Below are positions 8,944 to 17,168 of a stretch of 20,454 nt of DNA, piece by piece; the first letter of the stretch is position 1, and the number at the start of each line of letters is the position of its first letter. This DNA is from a virus. The stretch is from positions 1-20,454 of IMG/VR virus record IMGVR_UViG_3300037517_000123. One strand, given 5' to 3'. Both the position numbers and the translations under genes were made by a program. Below the pieces are notes generated by a model. It was not told where the DNA came from, did no database searches, and saw only the letters and a list, made by a program, of their open reading frames with translations.

Positions 8944-11535
8944 TTATCTCCTTCTTCTAGGTGCAGTAGCAACAATTAATTGACCAGCAATAATTGTTAC
9001 AACCACAATATCTTCTGCTTTTTCACGTTCTGGAATAGACATGTCAGCACCCATGCTAAGTAGTGCTTTGCCTAATTCACATTTTTGTTCTTCTGTCAAA
9101 CCTTCAATTGCTTCATCTGGATTAAAACAAGTAGCAACCGCATCTAATAATGCTGCTGGACTTTCTAATACAAGCAATGCTGAGGCCACTTCTGCAGTAA
9201 TAACTACAGGATTACCGTTAACATCTTCTCTTACCTCTACTGGAATTGTAGGAGGAAGATCACGATATTCAAGTCCCGCCGATTCTATGTTTGCAGCAGT
9301 TACTGGTGCTCCTTCTGCTGATGATACCAATACGTCTGCAACTAAATCTTTTTCTGCCAAGGTAAATGTACCGTCTTCAGTTAAAGCCTCTGACAAATTA
9401 ACAACTTCTGCTGTTGTTATTTCTCCATCTGCAGATAACATTTCTGTAATAAACTCTGCTTCTGCCTCTGTTATTCCACCCTCTGATAATGTTGATGAAA
9501 CTTCTGCAGCAATTTCTTCAGATACTTCTCCACCATTAGCAATCGCCTCTAAAACTTCGGTAACTTCAGAAGCATCCAAACCACTATCTGAAACCAAATC
9601 ACTAACTATATCTTGCACTTCTTCTACAGATAAGGTATCATTATCTTGTGCAATTTCTTCAAAAGAATCCTGACTTTCTTCAAGAATATTTTCTAGTTCA
9701 TCGTTGGATGAAGATTCATCAGATTCAGGTGTATCCGTTTCAGGAGATTCAGTTTCTTCGGAAGGCACTTCTTCAGCAGGAGTTTCCTCTGCAGGAGTTT
9801 CTTCTATCTCTGTACTCTCCTCTTCAGTCGGAGTGGTCAAATCTGGTAAAGTTTGTTCAGGCGCATAAATAAAAGATGGTTGTGACGGAGCCTCAATAAT
9901 TTCTTCTTCTGGTGCGGGTATAGAAATAACAACCTCTGTATACTCACTTACAGGTCCTGACCAGTTAGCAACTCTAACAGTATAGGTAGCACCTTCTGTC
10001 AAGCCAGTTAGTTCTATAGATTCTGGAGCGCCGTCTGTATTATAAGTGCCACCCTCATATGGATTTTCTGCATCTGGGTCATCTGTTATTACTTGATAGA
10101 ACCAAGTGTTTGCTGTGTATCCTTCTGGTAACTCTGGTGCAATAACAACTGTTGTTCCTTCAATTACTGGCTCTAATAATGTTGGTGCTGGAGTAGGAAT
10201 ATTATTATTAATAGCAGTGATTAATTCAGTTGCGTTAGTTGTTAATGTAGTTTGAAGAGTATTCTTTGTAGATACCGCTGAGTTTACGGTATTACTTAAA
10301 GATGTAGTATTAATAGCATTTATTGCTGATGTGTTTATAGTATTTTGAGAAACTACTGGTGTAAGACTTGAATTTAATTGTATAATAGTTGCATTTGCTG
10401 CATCTACTGCTGCCTGAACTGTTTCTGTATTTGGATCTACATACGGTGTAAATTCTGAACCTTGGCTTATTTGTCCAGCAAATCCTGATCCTACATTTGT
10501 ATCTTCAATAGGAGTAATTGCTCCATTTGTTGTTTCTCTATAATTAAATCTTGCTTGATCTGGTATTGGACCTACAGCAGTTACATTTGCTATCCACGCT
10601 CCATCGTTTGGATTAACATCAGCATTAAATCTTACCTGTACCATCTGTGTAGAGGCATCTTGTTGAGGAAATGGCCTTAAGTCCCAAGCAATATCTAGAC
10701 TTGTTCCAGTAGTTGAATATGTAATTCCTGTTCCTGTACTCCAAGTAGTCCAATCCCATCCAGCAATAGAAACTGACGGTGCATCAGGAGTTTGATAAAA
10801 AATCCATCCTTGATCTACACCAAATGTTATTGTTGCATTTGATCCAACATAAACATCATTGTATAAAATTCCCCCCATCTGCATTCCAAAAGGTAGGTTC
10901 ATCCTTACGCCAGCATCATCTACTCCAGCAAGAACGTTTGTAGTAGTTCCAATAGTTGCTTGTAAATTATTAACTGCTGTTTGGGCAGCATCAATGGCAA
11001 GGTTTGCTTGAGTTAGTTCAGTTTGTGCTGTTGTTTGTGCGGTTGCTGCTGCTGTTTTTGCTGTAATGGCTTCAGATGTTTCTACTTGAGCAGTTGATGT
11101 GTCAATGTTATTTATAGAGATTTGGGCTGTAACAACAGTATCTTTAGCATCTTGAACTACCTGCGAACTTTGATCTATTGGTGTAACAGATAAATCTATA
11201 GCACTAATTGTGGCTGTGGCTGTGTCTACTAAGGCTACATTTGATTGTGCTACCGAAACTGTTGCAGTCAATGTCTCTACTGCTGCCTGAGCCTCTACCC
11301 TTTCAGCAACTGCTACTGCTATAGTGGCTGTGGCAGTATCCGTGGCTGCAATAGCCTGCTGGACCTCTGTAGTGGCTGTTGCAAGGGCTGTATTAACTGC
11401 TTGTTGAGCAGGGCTAACAACAACTTGTTCTTGATTTTCTGTAGCGTGAGCACGATCAGGAGCCATTATTCCAAAAATTGTTAAGCACAGTCCCACCCCA
11501 AAGGCTAATATTAGTCTTCGTTTGAGATTGGTCAA
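8944..11535 (-). CDS. 863-residue secreted multidomain surface-type protein
   Basis: It starts with a Sec signal peptide (MTNLKRRLILAFGVGLCLTI, ending AHA at 29-31). Next come an Ala/Thr-rich coiled region (about 40-200), a beta-rich domain (about 205-340) with MQMGGILYNDVYVGSNATITFG, loosely like a NIDO-type domain, a second coiled region (about 360-440), and a fibronectin III-like domain (about 450-545, ending TYTVRVANWSGPVS). An acidic Pro/Glu/Thr stretch with PAEE repeats (about 555-620) leads to helical repeats with EF-hand-like turns (about 650-739), and the end is a hydrophobic segment VVVTIIAGQLIVATAP plus RRRR. It is probably exported and membrane- or wall-retained, or a virion fibre. 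The start is TTG with AGGAG twelve bases upstream; no in-frame ATG lies upstream before a stop. It has its own promoter behind a terminator. Confidence 0.8.
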   Translation of the reverse strand: MTNLKRRLILAFGVGLCLTIFGIMAPDRAHATENQEQVVVSPAQQAVNTALATATTEVQQAIAATDTATATIAVAVAERVEAQAAVETLTATVSVAQSNVALVDTATATISAIDLSVTPIDQSSQVVQDAKDTVVTAQISINNIDTSTAQVETSEAITAKTAAATAQTTAQTELTQANLAIDAAQTAVNNLQATIGTTTNVLAGVDDAGVRMNLPFGMQMGGILYNDVYVGSNATITFGVDQGWIFYQTPDAPSVSIAGWDWTTWSTGTGITYSTTGTSLDIAWDLRPFPQQDASTQMVQVRFNADVNPNDGAWIANVTAVGPIPDQARFNYRETTNGAITPIEDTNVGSGFAGQISQGSEFTPYVDPNTETVQAAVDAANATIIQLNSSLTPVVSQNTINTSAINAINTTSLSNTVNSAVSTKNTLQTTLTTNATELITAINNNIPTPAPTLLEPVIEGTTVVIAPELPEGYTANTWFYQVITDDPDAENPYEGGTYNTDGAPESIELTGLTEGATYTVRVANWSGPVSEYTEVVISIPAPEEEIIEAPSQPSFIYAPEQTLPDLTTPTEEESTEIEETPAEETPAEEVPSEETESPETDTPESDESSSNDELENILEESQDSFEEIAQDNDTLSVEEVQDIVSDLVSDSGLDASEVTEVLEAIANGGEVSEEIAAEVSSTLSEGGITEAEAEFITEMLSADGEITTAEVVNLSEALTEDGTFTLAEKDLVADVLVSSAEGAPVTAANIESAGLEYRDLPPTIPVEVREDVNGNPVVITAEVASALLVLESPAALLDAVATCFNPDEAIEGLTEEQKCELGKALLSMGADMSIPEREKAEDIVVVTIIAGQLIVATAPRRRR

Positions 11536-11559
11536 TTGAGTGGTGGTCTCCTATGTGTA

Positions 11560-11580
11560 ATTATATTAGCAATTATACCA
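11560..11580 (-). promoter_or_regulatory. Promoter region for the 863-residue gene, extended -10 plus a second TATAAT
   Basis: TGGTATAAT (11580-11572) is a perfect extended -10; another TATAAT lies at 11565-11560. Both follow the terminator of the upstream gene, and AGGAG comes just downstream. No good -35 is present at the expected spacing from either box. Confidence 0.65.
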
Positions 11581-11592
11581 TTTTTATACAAT

Positions 11593-11622
11593 AAAAAAGA
11601 GGGTAGAAATTAATCTACCCTC
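11593..11622 (-). terminator. Rho-independent terminator after the S-layer-like gene
   Basis: GAGGGTAGA and TCTACCCTC form a perfect 9-base stem with a 6-base loop, followed at once on the minus strand by six T. It lies 18 bases after the stop of the 532-residue gene. An interrupted T-run on the plus strand side could make it weakly bidirectional, but no plus-strand gene needs it. Confidence 0.92.
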
Positions 11623-11640
11623 AATTTTTATAAGGAGTTG

Positions 11641-13239
11641 TTAAGCCTTAACCTTTTTCTGAATCTTTAGTACAAGATTAGTTAAGGTTGTAATTAATGT
11701 TCTAAGTTGTCCAACAGTCACAGCCAATGCAGCCACAGCAGCAAGTGCTTGTGATGCTGAATCAGTTACTGTTGCAGTTGCAGACACCTTTACTTGACCT
11801 GCTACTGGTAAATCAGTTCCACCAGTTGCACTGATAGTAACTGTACCTGCAGATAATGGCATGTAAACCTTGTAAGTCTTTACGCCATTTGCGTCAGTTG
11901 TAATAGATGTTGCAGTAATTGTGTCGCTTGATCCACCAAAAGAATAACTTGTAGTAATTCCTGTAGAAGCAAGTAGGTTAGCATATGTCTTTCCAGACAA
12001 TACCAAACCTGTTGCATCAACTGGTGAAAGAGTAATTGTGGCTTGCTCTCCTGCTACATAGTTTGCTTTATCAAAAGCCAACTTAATAGAAGAAACCGCA
12101 GCCTCTACACGCACAGTTACTGTGTCTGCAGAGATTGTTCCACTCTTTACTACTACACCTGCTGAACCAGTTTTAACACCAGCCAAAGAGAACAATGCTT
12201 CACCATTAGAGATAGAAGCAGTTGTTGCTGAGTTGCTGATTACTGTAAGATCACTTGAAGTTGCTGTTAATGTTCCTGCTCCTACAACTACGCCAGCAGC
12301 GTCATATGCTACGACAGAAAGTGCATCTGCATTAGAACCTACAGCAATTGTTGGCTTCTTTACAGTTGTAACAACTTTAGCAATATCGCCATAAAATGTT
12401 ACCTTTTCTGTTGCTAAGATTGCGCCAGATGCTGAAGTAAGTGTAATTGTTCCTACTCCAGATGTACCGTCAGGAAATACACCAATGTAACTTCCTGCGG
12501 GAATAACTAATGATCTACCAAGAGCGGTAATTGTTGCATGGTTTGTACCATGTCCCAACATTCCTGCTCCTGAAATTGTTGCTGTAATTGATTCTGAAGC
12601 AGAAGCATTAGCAGCATTCTTTTGAGTTAAAACTATAACTGCTGAGGCATCAGAAGACACAGCCTTTGAAGCATACACAGTTGCATCTGTTGTTGCTGAG
12701 ATTGTTTCACCAGCATTTAAAATAGATGTTGTATAAGCAGTTGATGCCTTAAGATCTGGAGCGGTAACAGTAACTGTCCATGTAAGGGCAGCAGATGTAA
12801 CTGAACCAGATGCGCTAGTCAATGTAGGAATAAATCTAACTACATATGTTCCAGCCACGCTAGGCACATTAAGTGATGCTGTTAACTTTGCAGTAACATA
12901 ACCAGTAGTATTAGTTGCTGGTGAAATTGCTGCAGTTCTTGTATCTGATGATAACGCTACTGTTGCGCTAGATGTTTCTGTAACAGCAAACTGTGGAACG
13001 CTAGCAGTAGATGGGGCAGACAACACTGCAGATATTACCGAAACGGTATCTCCAATTGATGTTCCCAAAAATGATACTGACACAACTGCTGTTGCAGTCT
13101 CGCCAGGATTGATTGTATCTGCTACGGCATCAATGGTGACAACGTCAGCATATACTGTAGCCTGTGTCGGAAGTGCCGACATCACGCCAAGTGTCAAGGC
13201 TGCAGCCAAGACTGTGGCAAGTTTCTTAAATGAATTCAT
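11641..13239 (-). CDS. 532-residue secreted S-layer-like protein
   Basis: The protein has a clear Sec signal peptide (MNSFKKLATVLAAALTLGVM, with PTQA near 24-27), then about 450 residues of Ala/Ser/Thr/Val-rich beta repeats resembling Ig-like or invasin-type folds (for example INPGETATAVVSVSF, NAGETISATTDATVYASK, YVAGEQATITLSPVD). It ends in a short alpha-helical coil ALAAVAALAVTVGQL...NLVLKIQKKVKA. This layout (signal, beta repeats, short C-terminal coil with basic end) is that of S-layer proteins of freshwater actinobacteria, so it may be host-derived; I infer this from layout only. The DNA is visibly richer in G and C than that around it, partly because of Ala codons. AAGGAG is four to five bases before the ATG. 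A strong terminator follows. It could instead be a virion surface protein, though a signal peptide argues against that. Confidence 0.78.
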   Translation of the reverse strand: MNSFKKLATVLAAALTLGVMSALPTQATVYADVVTIDAVADTINPGETATAVVSVSFLGTSIGDTVSVISAVLSAPSTASVPQFAVTETSSATVALSSDTRTAAISPATNTTGYVTAKLTASLNVPSVAGTYVVRFIPTLTSASGSVTSAALTWTVTVTAPDLKASTAYTTSILNAGETISATTDATVYASKAVSSDASAVIVLTQKNAANASASESITATISGAGMLGHGTNHATITALGRSLVIPAGSYIGVFPDGTSGVGTITLTSASGAILATEKVTFYGDIAKVVTTVKKPTIAVGSNADALSVVAYDAAGVVVGAGTLTATSSDLTVISNSATTASISNGEALFSLAGVKTGSAGVVVKSGTISADTVTVRVEAAVSSIKLAFDKANYVAGEQATITLSPVDATGLVLSGKTYANLLASTGITTSYSFGGSSDTITATSITTDANGVKTYKVYMPLSAGTVTISATGGTDLPVAGQVKVSATATVTDSASQALAAVAALAVTVGQLRTLITTLTNLVLKIQKKVKA

Positions 13240-13255
13240 TCTTCTCCTTATTAGT

Positions 13256-15031
13256 TTATATTAAGTTTAGTTTATCTAGAAAATCCTTAACATCGTTAGG
13301 CATTTCCCGATTATCTAATTCTACCATACGTTGCTGCTTCTCTGCAAGTCGTGTTGCAGAACTCCAAGTGTGGACCTCTATCTCTGTATTATTAGTCTTT
13401 GGAGTATGTGAAATTGCTGAAAATACCGCTCCACAAACTGCATCTGCTAAGTCTTTTGATTTTTTTCGAGGATGGTCAACTCTATTGCCTTTCATTATTT
13501 TTAATTCTGACATTTCTTCTAGCAGCAAAGGAATCATTGGCATTGCAACACGCTCTTCATAAATCATCATAGCCAAATCTTCGTAGTGTTTTTTAGCAAC
13601 AGATACTGTTTCTGTTCTAATTCCAACAGCCTGCAACTCATTTTGAATGTCAAATGATTGCCAACGGTCAAAAGAAACCATACCAATGTTGAGACCTTCT
13701 CTACGTAAGTTAATAATCCACTGCTTTACCTCTGATAAATTCACTGGTCCTTCCGCTCTTGGCTCCCACCAAGCAACGGCATCAACAACAACAATAGGGG
13801 CTACCTGCTCATAATCTTTAATAACCTGAATATTAACCCATTTGTCAACATGAGCAATAGCAACAGCACACTTGTCATGTTTTTGTGCAAGGTCAGCATG
13901 GATATAATATATTTTTTCTGGATCTGCTTTAAATGTTTCGTCAAACCTTCTAAAAGAATCTACGGGATTTCTAGTATTCATACATTTTTCTAACTTATCT
14001 TTTTGTTTAAAAAACGCATCAGATGCATATGTAGGAACACAAGCAAAACGCATCATAGCATCGCCTAAGTCTGTATAAAATGCTAGTTTAAAATCATCTA
14101 TCTTTCTAGTAGGATTTACTTCCCATGTTGGTCTTTTAAGTGCTAGAATTTTTGGAACCTTATATGAAATAATGCTATCTTCTTCCCAACTAATTTCAAA
14201 TTGATTATTTATGTCATTGTGTGGTAAATCTTCATTCATGATAAAAATATGTTTCTTTTCTATTGTTTCTTTTTCTGCAATTACATCATCATATCTTTTA
14301 GAAATAAAGTCTCCTTGATACCGTGGAAAAGAAAGTAAAACTACCTTACCAAGATCTGGAAAACGAGAATCTACAGATCCACGAAATGCTTTATAAATAT
14401 TTTCTGCAGTTTTACCTTGTTCATTACCAGTGCCAACCTCAGATGCAAAACCAGAAATCTCATCAAGCACTGCAAGCAATAAGTTTAAACCCTCATGCGA
14501 TTCTCTTTCAGAGTGACCAGAATAAACTGTAATTGATTTATCAAACTCAACTGAGTCTGCTTTAGCGTTATACTTACCAGCAAACCATGGAGACTTCTCA
14601 ATCTTTGTTTTAAAACCTTTAAAGAAAACGTTTTTTGCTTGTTGTGCGTTAATAGCAACGTTAATTAAATCTATTGCATCTCCACTTGGTTTTCCGAAAT
14701 ATCTTGCAGGATCTTTGAGACATAATAACTTATAAACAATATAAGCACAAGCAACAGTAGAGGTAAAATCTTTACCAGAACCTTTGCCCAACTGTAAGAT
14801 GATTTCATTTTTAGTATATTTATCATAATATCTTGCCCCTTCTACAGATCCATATATTTCTTGCAGGTCTTCTCTTTTATATATTTGACTCATTGCTTCC
14901 ACAATGTCATATTGAATTGAAGATAGCGGTGGCTGTCCTAAATAATCAGAAGACTCGACAAATGTTTTTGCGTCTACTGGCTTTTCTTCAAATTGATTTT
15001 CTTTTAATACTTCAAGAAAATCATTGAACAT
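13256..15031 (-). CDS. terL: Terminase large subunit
   Basis: The roughly 591-residue protein has an ATPase domain with a Walker A-type loop LGKGSGKDF (about 80-88), a Walker B LLLAVLDE (about 183-190) ending in the catalytic Asp-Glu, and a coupling region VVLLSFPRYQGDF. The C-terminal RNase H-like nuclease domain shows YYIHADLAQKHDKCAVAI (metal-binding Asp), VSFDRWQSFDI and a final acidic site near KDLADAVCG. It cuts concatemeric DNA and pumps it into the prohead. I chose the ATG at 15031, inside the last eleven bases of the small subunit gene; a TTG at 15040, twelve bases after GGAG, is the alternative. The Walker A loop has Gly-Lys-Asp where most have Gly-Lys-Ser/Thr, as seen in some terminases. 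Confidence 0.93.
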   Translation of the reverse strand: MFNDFLEVLKENQFEEKPVDAKTFVESSDYLGQPPLSSIQYDIVEAMSQIYKREDLQEIYGSVEGARYYDKYTKNEIILQLGKGSGKDFTSTVACAYIVYKLLCLKDPARYFGKPSGDAIDLINVAINAQQAKNVFFKGFKTKIEKSPWFAGKYNAKADSVEFDKSITVYSGHSERESHEGLNLLLAVLDEISGFASEVGTGNEQGKTAENIYKAFRGSVDSRFPDLGKVVLLSFPRYQGDFISKRYDDVIAEKETIEKKHIFIMNEDLPHNDINNQFEISWEEDSIISYKVPKILALKRPTWEVNPTRKIDDFKLAFYTDLGDAMMRFACVPTYASDAFFKQKDKLEKCMNTRNPVDSFRRFDETFKADPEKIYYIHADLAQKHDKCAVAIAHVDKWVNIQVIKDYEQVAPIVVVDAVAWWEPRAEGPVNLSEVKQWIINLRREGLNIGMVSFDRWQSFDIQNELQAVGIRTETVSVAKKHYEDLAMMIYEERVAMPMIPLLLEEMSELKIMKGNRVDHPRKKSKDLADAVCGAVFSAISHTPKTNNTEIEVHTWSSATRLAEKQQRMVELDNREMPNDVKDFLDKLNLI

Positions 15032-15557
15032 CGTGGACAATTGTAATCACTTCTCCTTCTTTGGCAATCTGAGAAAGACGTTGCATAATTAAATCACGCA
15101 CCTCTGGATGCGTAGAAGCAATCTCTCTAAGTATTTCAACCAATACCTCTTGCCTTCTTTCAATCTGGATCATCTCTTCTGCAAGTTCTTTATTTTCTAA
15201 CAATCCAGCCTTTTGTAACATTTCAATTCTAGATTTTTCAATATCCATAACTAGTTTAATTGCTTGAGTCTTTGCGCTAAGGTTATTTGTCATTGATGCC
15301 TCATCAATAACTTCATAAGATCTTGTTATTAATTTACTGTAGTGTGCATCAGCGCCAGCAAGTGCTTCTTTGGCACGAGCACGAATAGCATCATTAGCAG
15401 ATGCCATAACTTTCCATTCATTAATTAATGAAACAACACGAGTTCTTGGAATATCTAACTCTTTAGAAATTTTTGTAGGATCTTGACCTTTAAGATACTC
15501 TGCAACAACCTTGTTTACTTCATCAAGATGGTTTACTAAATCTGACTCAGTTGACAT
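15021..15557 (-). CDS. terS: Terminase small subunit
   Basis: The 178 residues start with an HTH-like region at about 15-52 (VAEYLKGQDPTKISKELDI followed by PRTRVVSLINEW), the DNA-recognition part expected in small terminase subunits. Long helices follow (ANDAIRARAKEAL, KSRIEMLQKAG, EEMIQIERRQEVLVEIL) suited to ring oligomerisation. It lies directly upstream of the large subunit with an eleven-base overlap, which is strong context. It should recognise the packaging site and load the large subunit. AAGG lies eight bases before the ATG, which itself overlaps the DUF3310 gene. Confidence 0.85.
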   Translation of the reverse strand: MSTESDLVNHLDEVNKVVAEYLKGQDPTKISKELDIPRTRVVSLINEWKVMASANDAIRARAKEALAGADAHYSKLITRSYEVIDEASMTNNLSAKTQAIKLVMDIEKSRIEMLQKAGLLENKELAEEMIQIERRQEVLVEILREIASTHPEVRDLIMQRLSQIAKEGEVITIVHDVQ

Positions 15558-15792
15558 GATATTTACCTTCTAGCCTATTAATTTCATCTTTAATATAAAA
15601 GATTGCTTTTTCTAAATCCTGTATTGTTTTAGCCTCATCTTTTAGTCCCGCTCTCCACAAATATTTAAAGGCATTGCCTATATTAAAATTTCGGTGTCTT
15701 GTAATTTCTATACACTCTACGCCACTTGGATCAGTTGTGTAGTGCAACGGATGATTAACTTGATCAACCGTAATATTTAAATTATTACTCAT
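15547..15792 (-). CDS. DUF3310 protein
   Basis: From the ATG at 15792 the product is 81 residues with the DUF3310 core: VNHPLHYTTDPSGVECIEIT, then FNIGNAFKYLWRAGLKDE and DLEKAIFYIKDEINRL. The family is almost entirely phage-borne, usually among nucleotide or replication genes, and is described as a nucleotide kinase-like protein of unproven activity. The start overlaps the stop of the HTH gene by four bases (ATGA), which decides against an upstream start at 15858. It is followed by the terminase genes with an eleven-base overlap. Confidence 0.88.
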   Translation of the reverse strand: MSNNLNITVDQVNHPLHYTTDPSGVECIEITRHRNFNIGNAFKYLWRAGLKDEAKTIQDLEKAIFYIKDEINRLEGKYHVN

Positions 15793-15944
15793 CGTTTTGA
15801 CTTCCTTAATCCAAATTTTGCAAGGTATACATAGATTGTTTCTATGCTTGCCCCGCACTCTTTAGCAATATCCTCTGGAGATTTTTTATCCATAAGATAC
15901 CTCTTACGAAGCCAAACCTCTGACTTATACAGTTTACCATTCAT
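15789..15944 (-). CDS. Small HTH DNA-binding protein
   Basis: From the ATG at 15944 there are 51 residues: MNGKLYKSEVWLRKRYLMDK, then KSPEDIAKECGASIETIYVYLAKFGLRK. The latter is a complete helix-turn-helix of the sigma-like or resolvase type (SPEDIAKECGAS as the first helix and turn, IETIYVYLAKFG as the recognition helix). It is likely a small DNA-binding regulator or accessory factor for terminase genes downstream. An earlier start at 15980 would overlap the upstream gene by 32 bases. Neither start has a close Shine-Dalgarno sequence; AGGAGAGG lies fifteen bases before 15944. Confidence 0.78.
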   Translation of the reverse strand: MNGKLYKSEVWLRKRYLMDKKSPEDIAKECGASIETIYVYLAKFGLRKSKR

Positions 15945-15959
15945 AAGGTTATTTGTCAA
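15931..15959 (-). promoter_or_regulatory. Possible promoter TTGACA-N17-TAAACT
   Basis: A perfect TTGACA (15959-15954) is followed after 17 bases by TAAACT (15936-15931), with TGG before the -10. It overlaps the start of the HTH gene and would transcribe DUF3310 and the terminase genes. The lack of a T-A at the second -10 position lowers confidence. Confidence 0.35.
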
Positions 15960-16596
15960 CCTCTCCTGTATTAATATCATAATGATAACTATCTGAATCT
16001 TCAGTTATCCACTTAGAGGCATCTTCCACATCCCATTTTCTAGTATTGATAAGTCTATTAATCACAGGCTTTCCAGGCTTGGTAGTAAATGATGGTTCTA
16101 ATAAAAATACTCTGTTGTTTGGTTGTATAGCAAAGTTGCCATCATCTCTTTGTATAACGTGACCGCATTTATGCTGCCCTGGATTTTCTGAGTATCCATC
16201 ATCAAGTCTATTAGAATCAGGATTGTGCCAATCAAGAGTAAACAAATACTTGCCAGATATTTTTGTCTTTGTCCTGTCCATATAGGTCATACGCATGTTT
16301 GCAAGGTTTGCAAATTTAGTTGTAGTAACAAAAGGACTAAATGAATTCCATAAAACAAGATTGTGTATATCTTCTTCTGGTACATTTGGTTTAGTACAAA
16401 ATGCATTAATAGGCATTCTCCACCAGATACCGCCATCCTCCATTAAAAAATGAAACAATGGGCTACGATTTTGAACGCTAGCCACACCAAAAATTACACA
16501 AGGAAAATATTGATCGTGACTATCTATTTGATCTCTTAAAAAATTACCACGAACATAACATTCAATTGGTGGTATGTTTGCATTTAACTCTGGCAT
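15949..16596 (-). CDS. Conserved phage protein, unknown function
   Basis: The 215-residue product starts MPELNANIPPIECYVRGNFL and contains CVIFGVASVQNRSPLFHFLME, GGIWWRMPINAFC, and HNLVLWNSFSPFV, with many aromatic residues and an apparently all-beta core; later parts include SGKYLFTLDWHNPDSN and GHVIQRDDGNFAIQPNNRV. I recognise it only as a type of protein present in environmental phages near recombination and packaging genes. There is no signal peptide, membrane span or enzyme motif I can name. AGGAG is eight bases before the ATG, which shares one base with the stop of the RuvC-like gene. Confidence 0.75.
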   Translation of the reverse strand: MPELNANIPPIECYVRGNFLRDQIDSHDQYFPCVIFGVASVQNRSPLFHFLMEDGGIWWRMPINAFCTKPNVPEEDIHNLVLWNSFSPFVTTTKFANLANMRMTYMDRTKTKISGKYLFTLDWHNPDSNRLDDGYSENPGQHKCGHVIQRDDGNFAIQPNNRVFLLEPSFTTKPGKPVINRLINTRKWDVEDASKWITEDSDSYHYDINTGEVDK

Positions 16597-17168
16597 TATT
16601 TTTCTCCTATTGCCTTATCCCAATTATTAATAGCCCAGTGACCGATACCACAAGCGTCAGCAACGTCATTATCGTTAATATTTTTATCATAGATGATTTC
16701 AATTAATTTCACAGTCCTTTCTTTTCTAAACTGTCTTTCAAAAGACTTGTACCAAGAATCTGATTTACCAGGATTCTTAGATCTAATTAATATTTGTTCT
16801 TCTTTTGTTAATTTTTTATTACCTAAATAGTTTTGCCAAGTAATTGGAGAAACCTTTCCCACTGTCCTAATGCCACACATTGCAGCGGCACCAAGCAATG
16901 CTCCTTGAACTAATGCAAGGTCAGCAGCAGTTTTTGGACTATTCATAAATACAGTATGCTCAATTACAATAGCATCTGCTTTCATTACCGTTTCAAAATA
17001 TGCTTTAGTCTTTCTTGCTGCATCTCCTACTTTTAGGTATATATCACTTCCCTCAAAATTTATTTTGCCAATTTCTTTAAGGTCTTTATTATCAAACACC
17101 GCATATGCAAGGTTATTAGTACTAGCATCAATAGCGCAAATTCTTGTTGGCTGATTAGTCTTGTTCAT
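16596..17168 (-). CDS. RuvC-like Holliday junction resolvase
   Basis: The 190-residue protein has the RNase H-like layout of RuvC: first acidic strand ICAIDASTNN with Asp14, second strand DAIVIEHTVF with Glu70, the central helix region ALVQGALLGAAAMCGI and a C-terminal helix NDNDVADACGIGHWAI carrying the last two Asp. These four acidic residues bind the two metal ions. It should cut four-way junctions arising during recombination or packaging. The ATG at 17168 overlaps the zinc-finger gene by 14 bases; a TTG six bases earlier is possible. Sitting beside RecA-like and Cas4-like proteins supports the role. Confidence 0.87.
   Translation of the reverse strand: MNKTNQPTRICAIDASTNNLAYAVFDNKDLKEIGKINFEGSDIYLKVGDAARKTKAYFETVMKADAIVIEHTVFMNSPKTAADLALVQGALLGAAAMCGIRTVGKVSPITWQNYLGNKKLTKEEQILIRSKNPGKSDSWYKSFERQFRKERTVKLIEIIYDKNINDNDVADACGIGHWAINNWDKAIGEK

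Noticed and set aside
8944-9010. Sortase-type wall anchor at the end of the 863-residue protein
   Set aside because: A hydrophobic segment and Arg tail are present but no LPXTG-like motif precedes them.
9041-9673. Long plus-strand frame of 210 codons opposite the 863-residue gene
   Set aside because: It mirrors an Ala/Ser/Glu-rich low-complexity coding region, has no ribosome site or recognisable domain, and would be the only plus-strand gene in a wholly minus-strand window.
12122-12394. Plus-strand frame inside the S-layer-like gene
   Set aside because: Composition is a simple antisense reflection of Ala/Thr/Val codons; no start signal or protein-like features.
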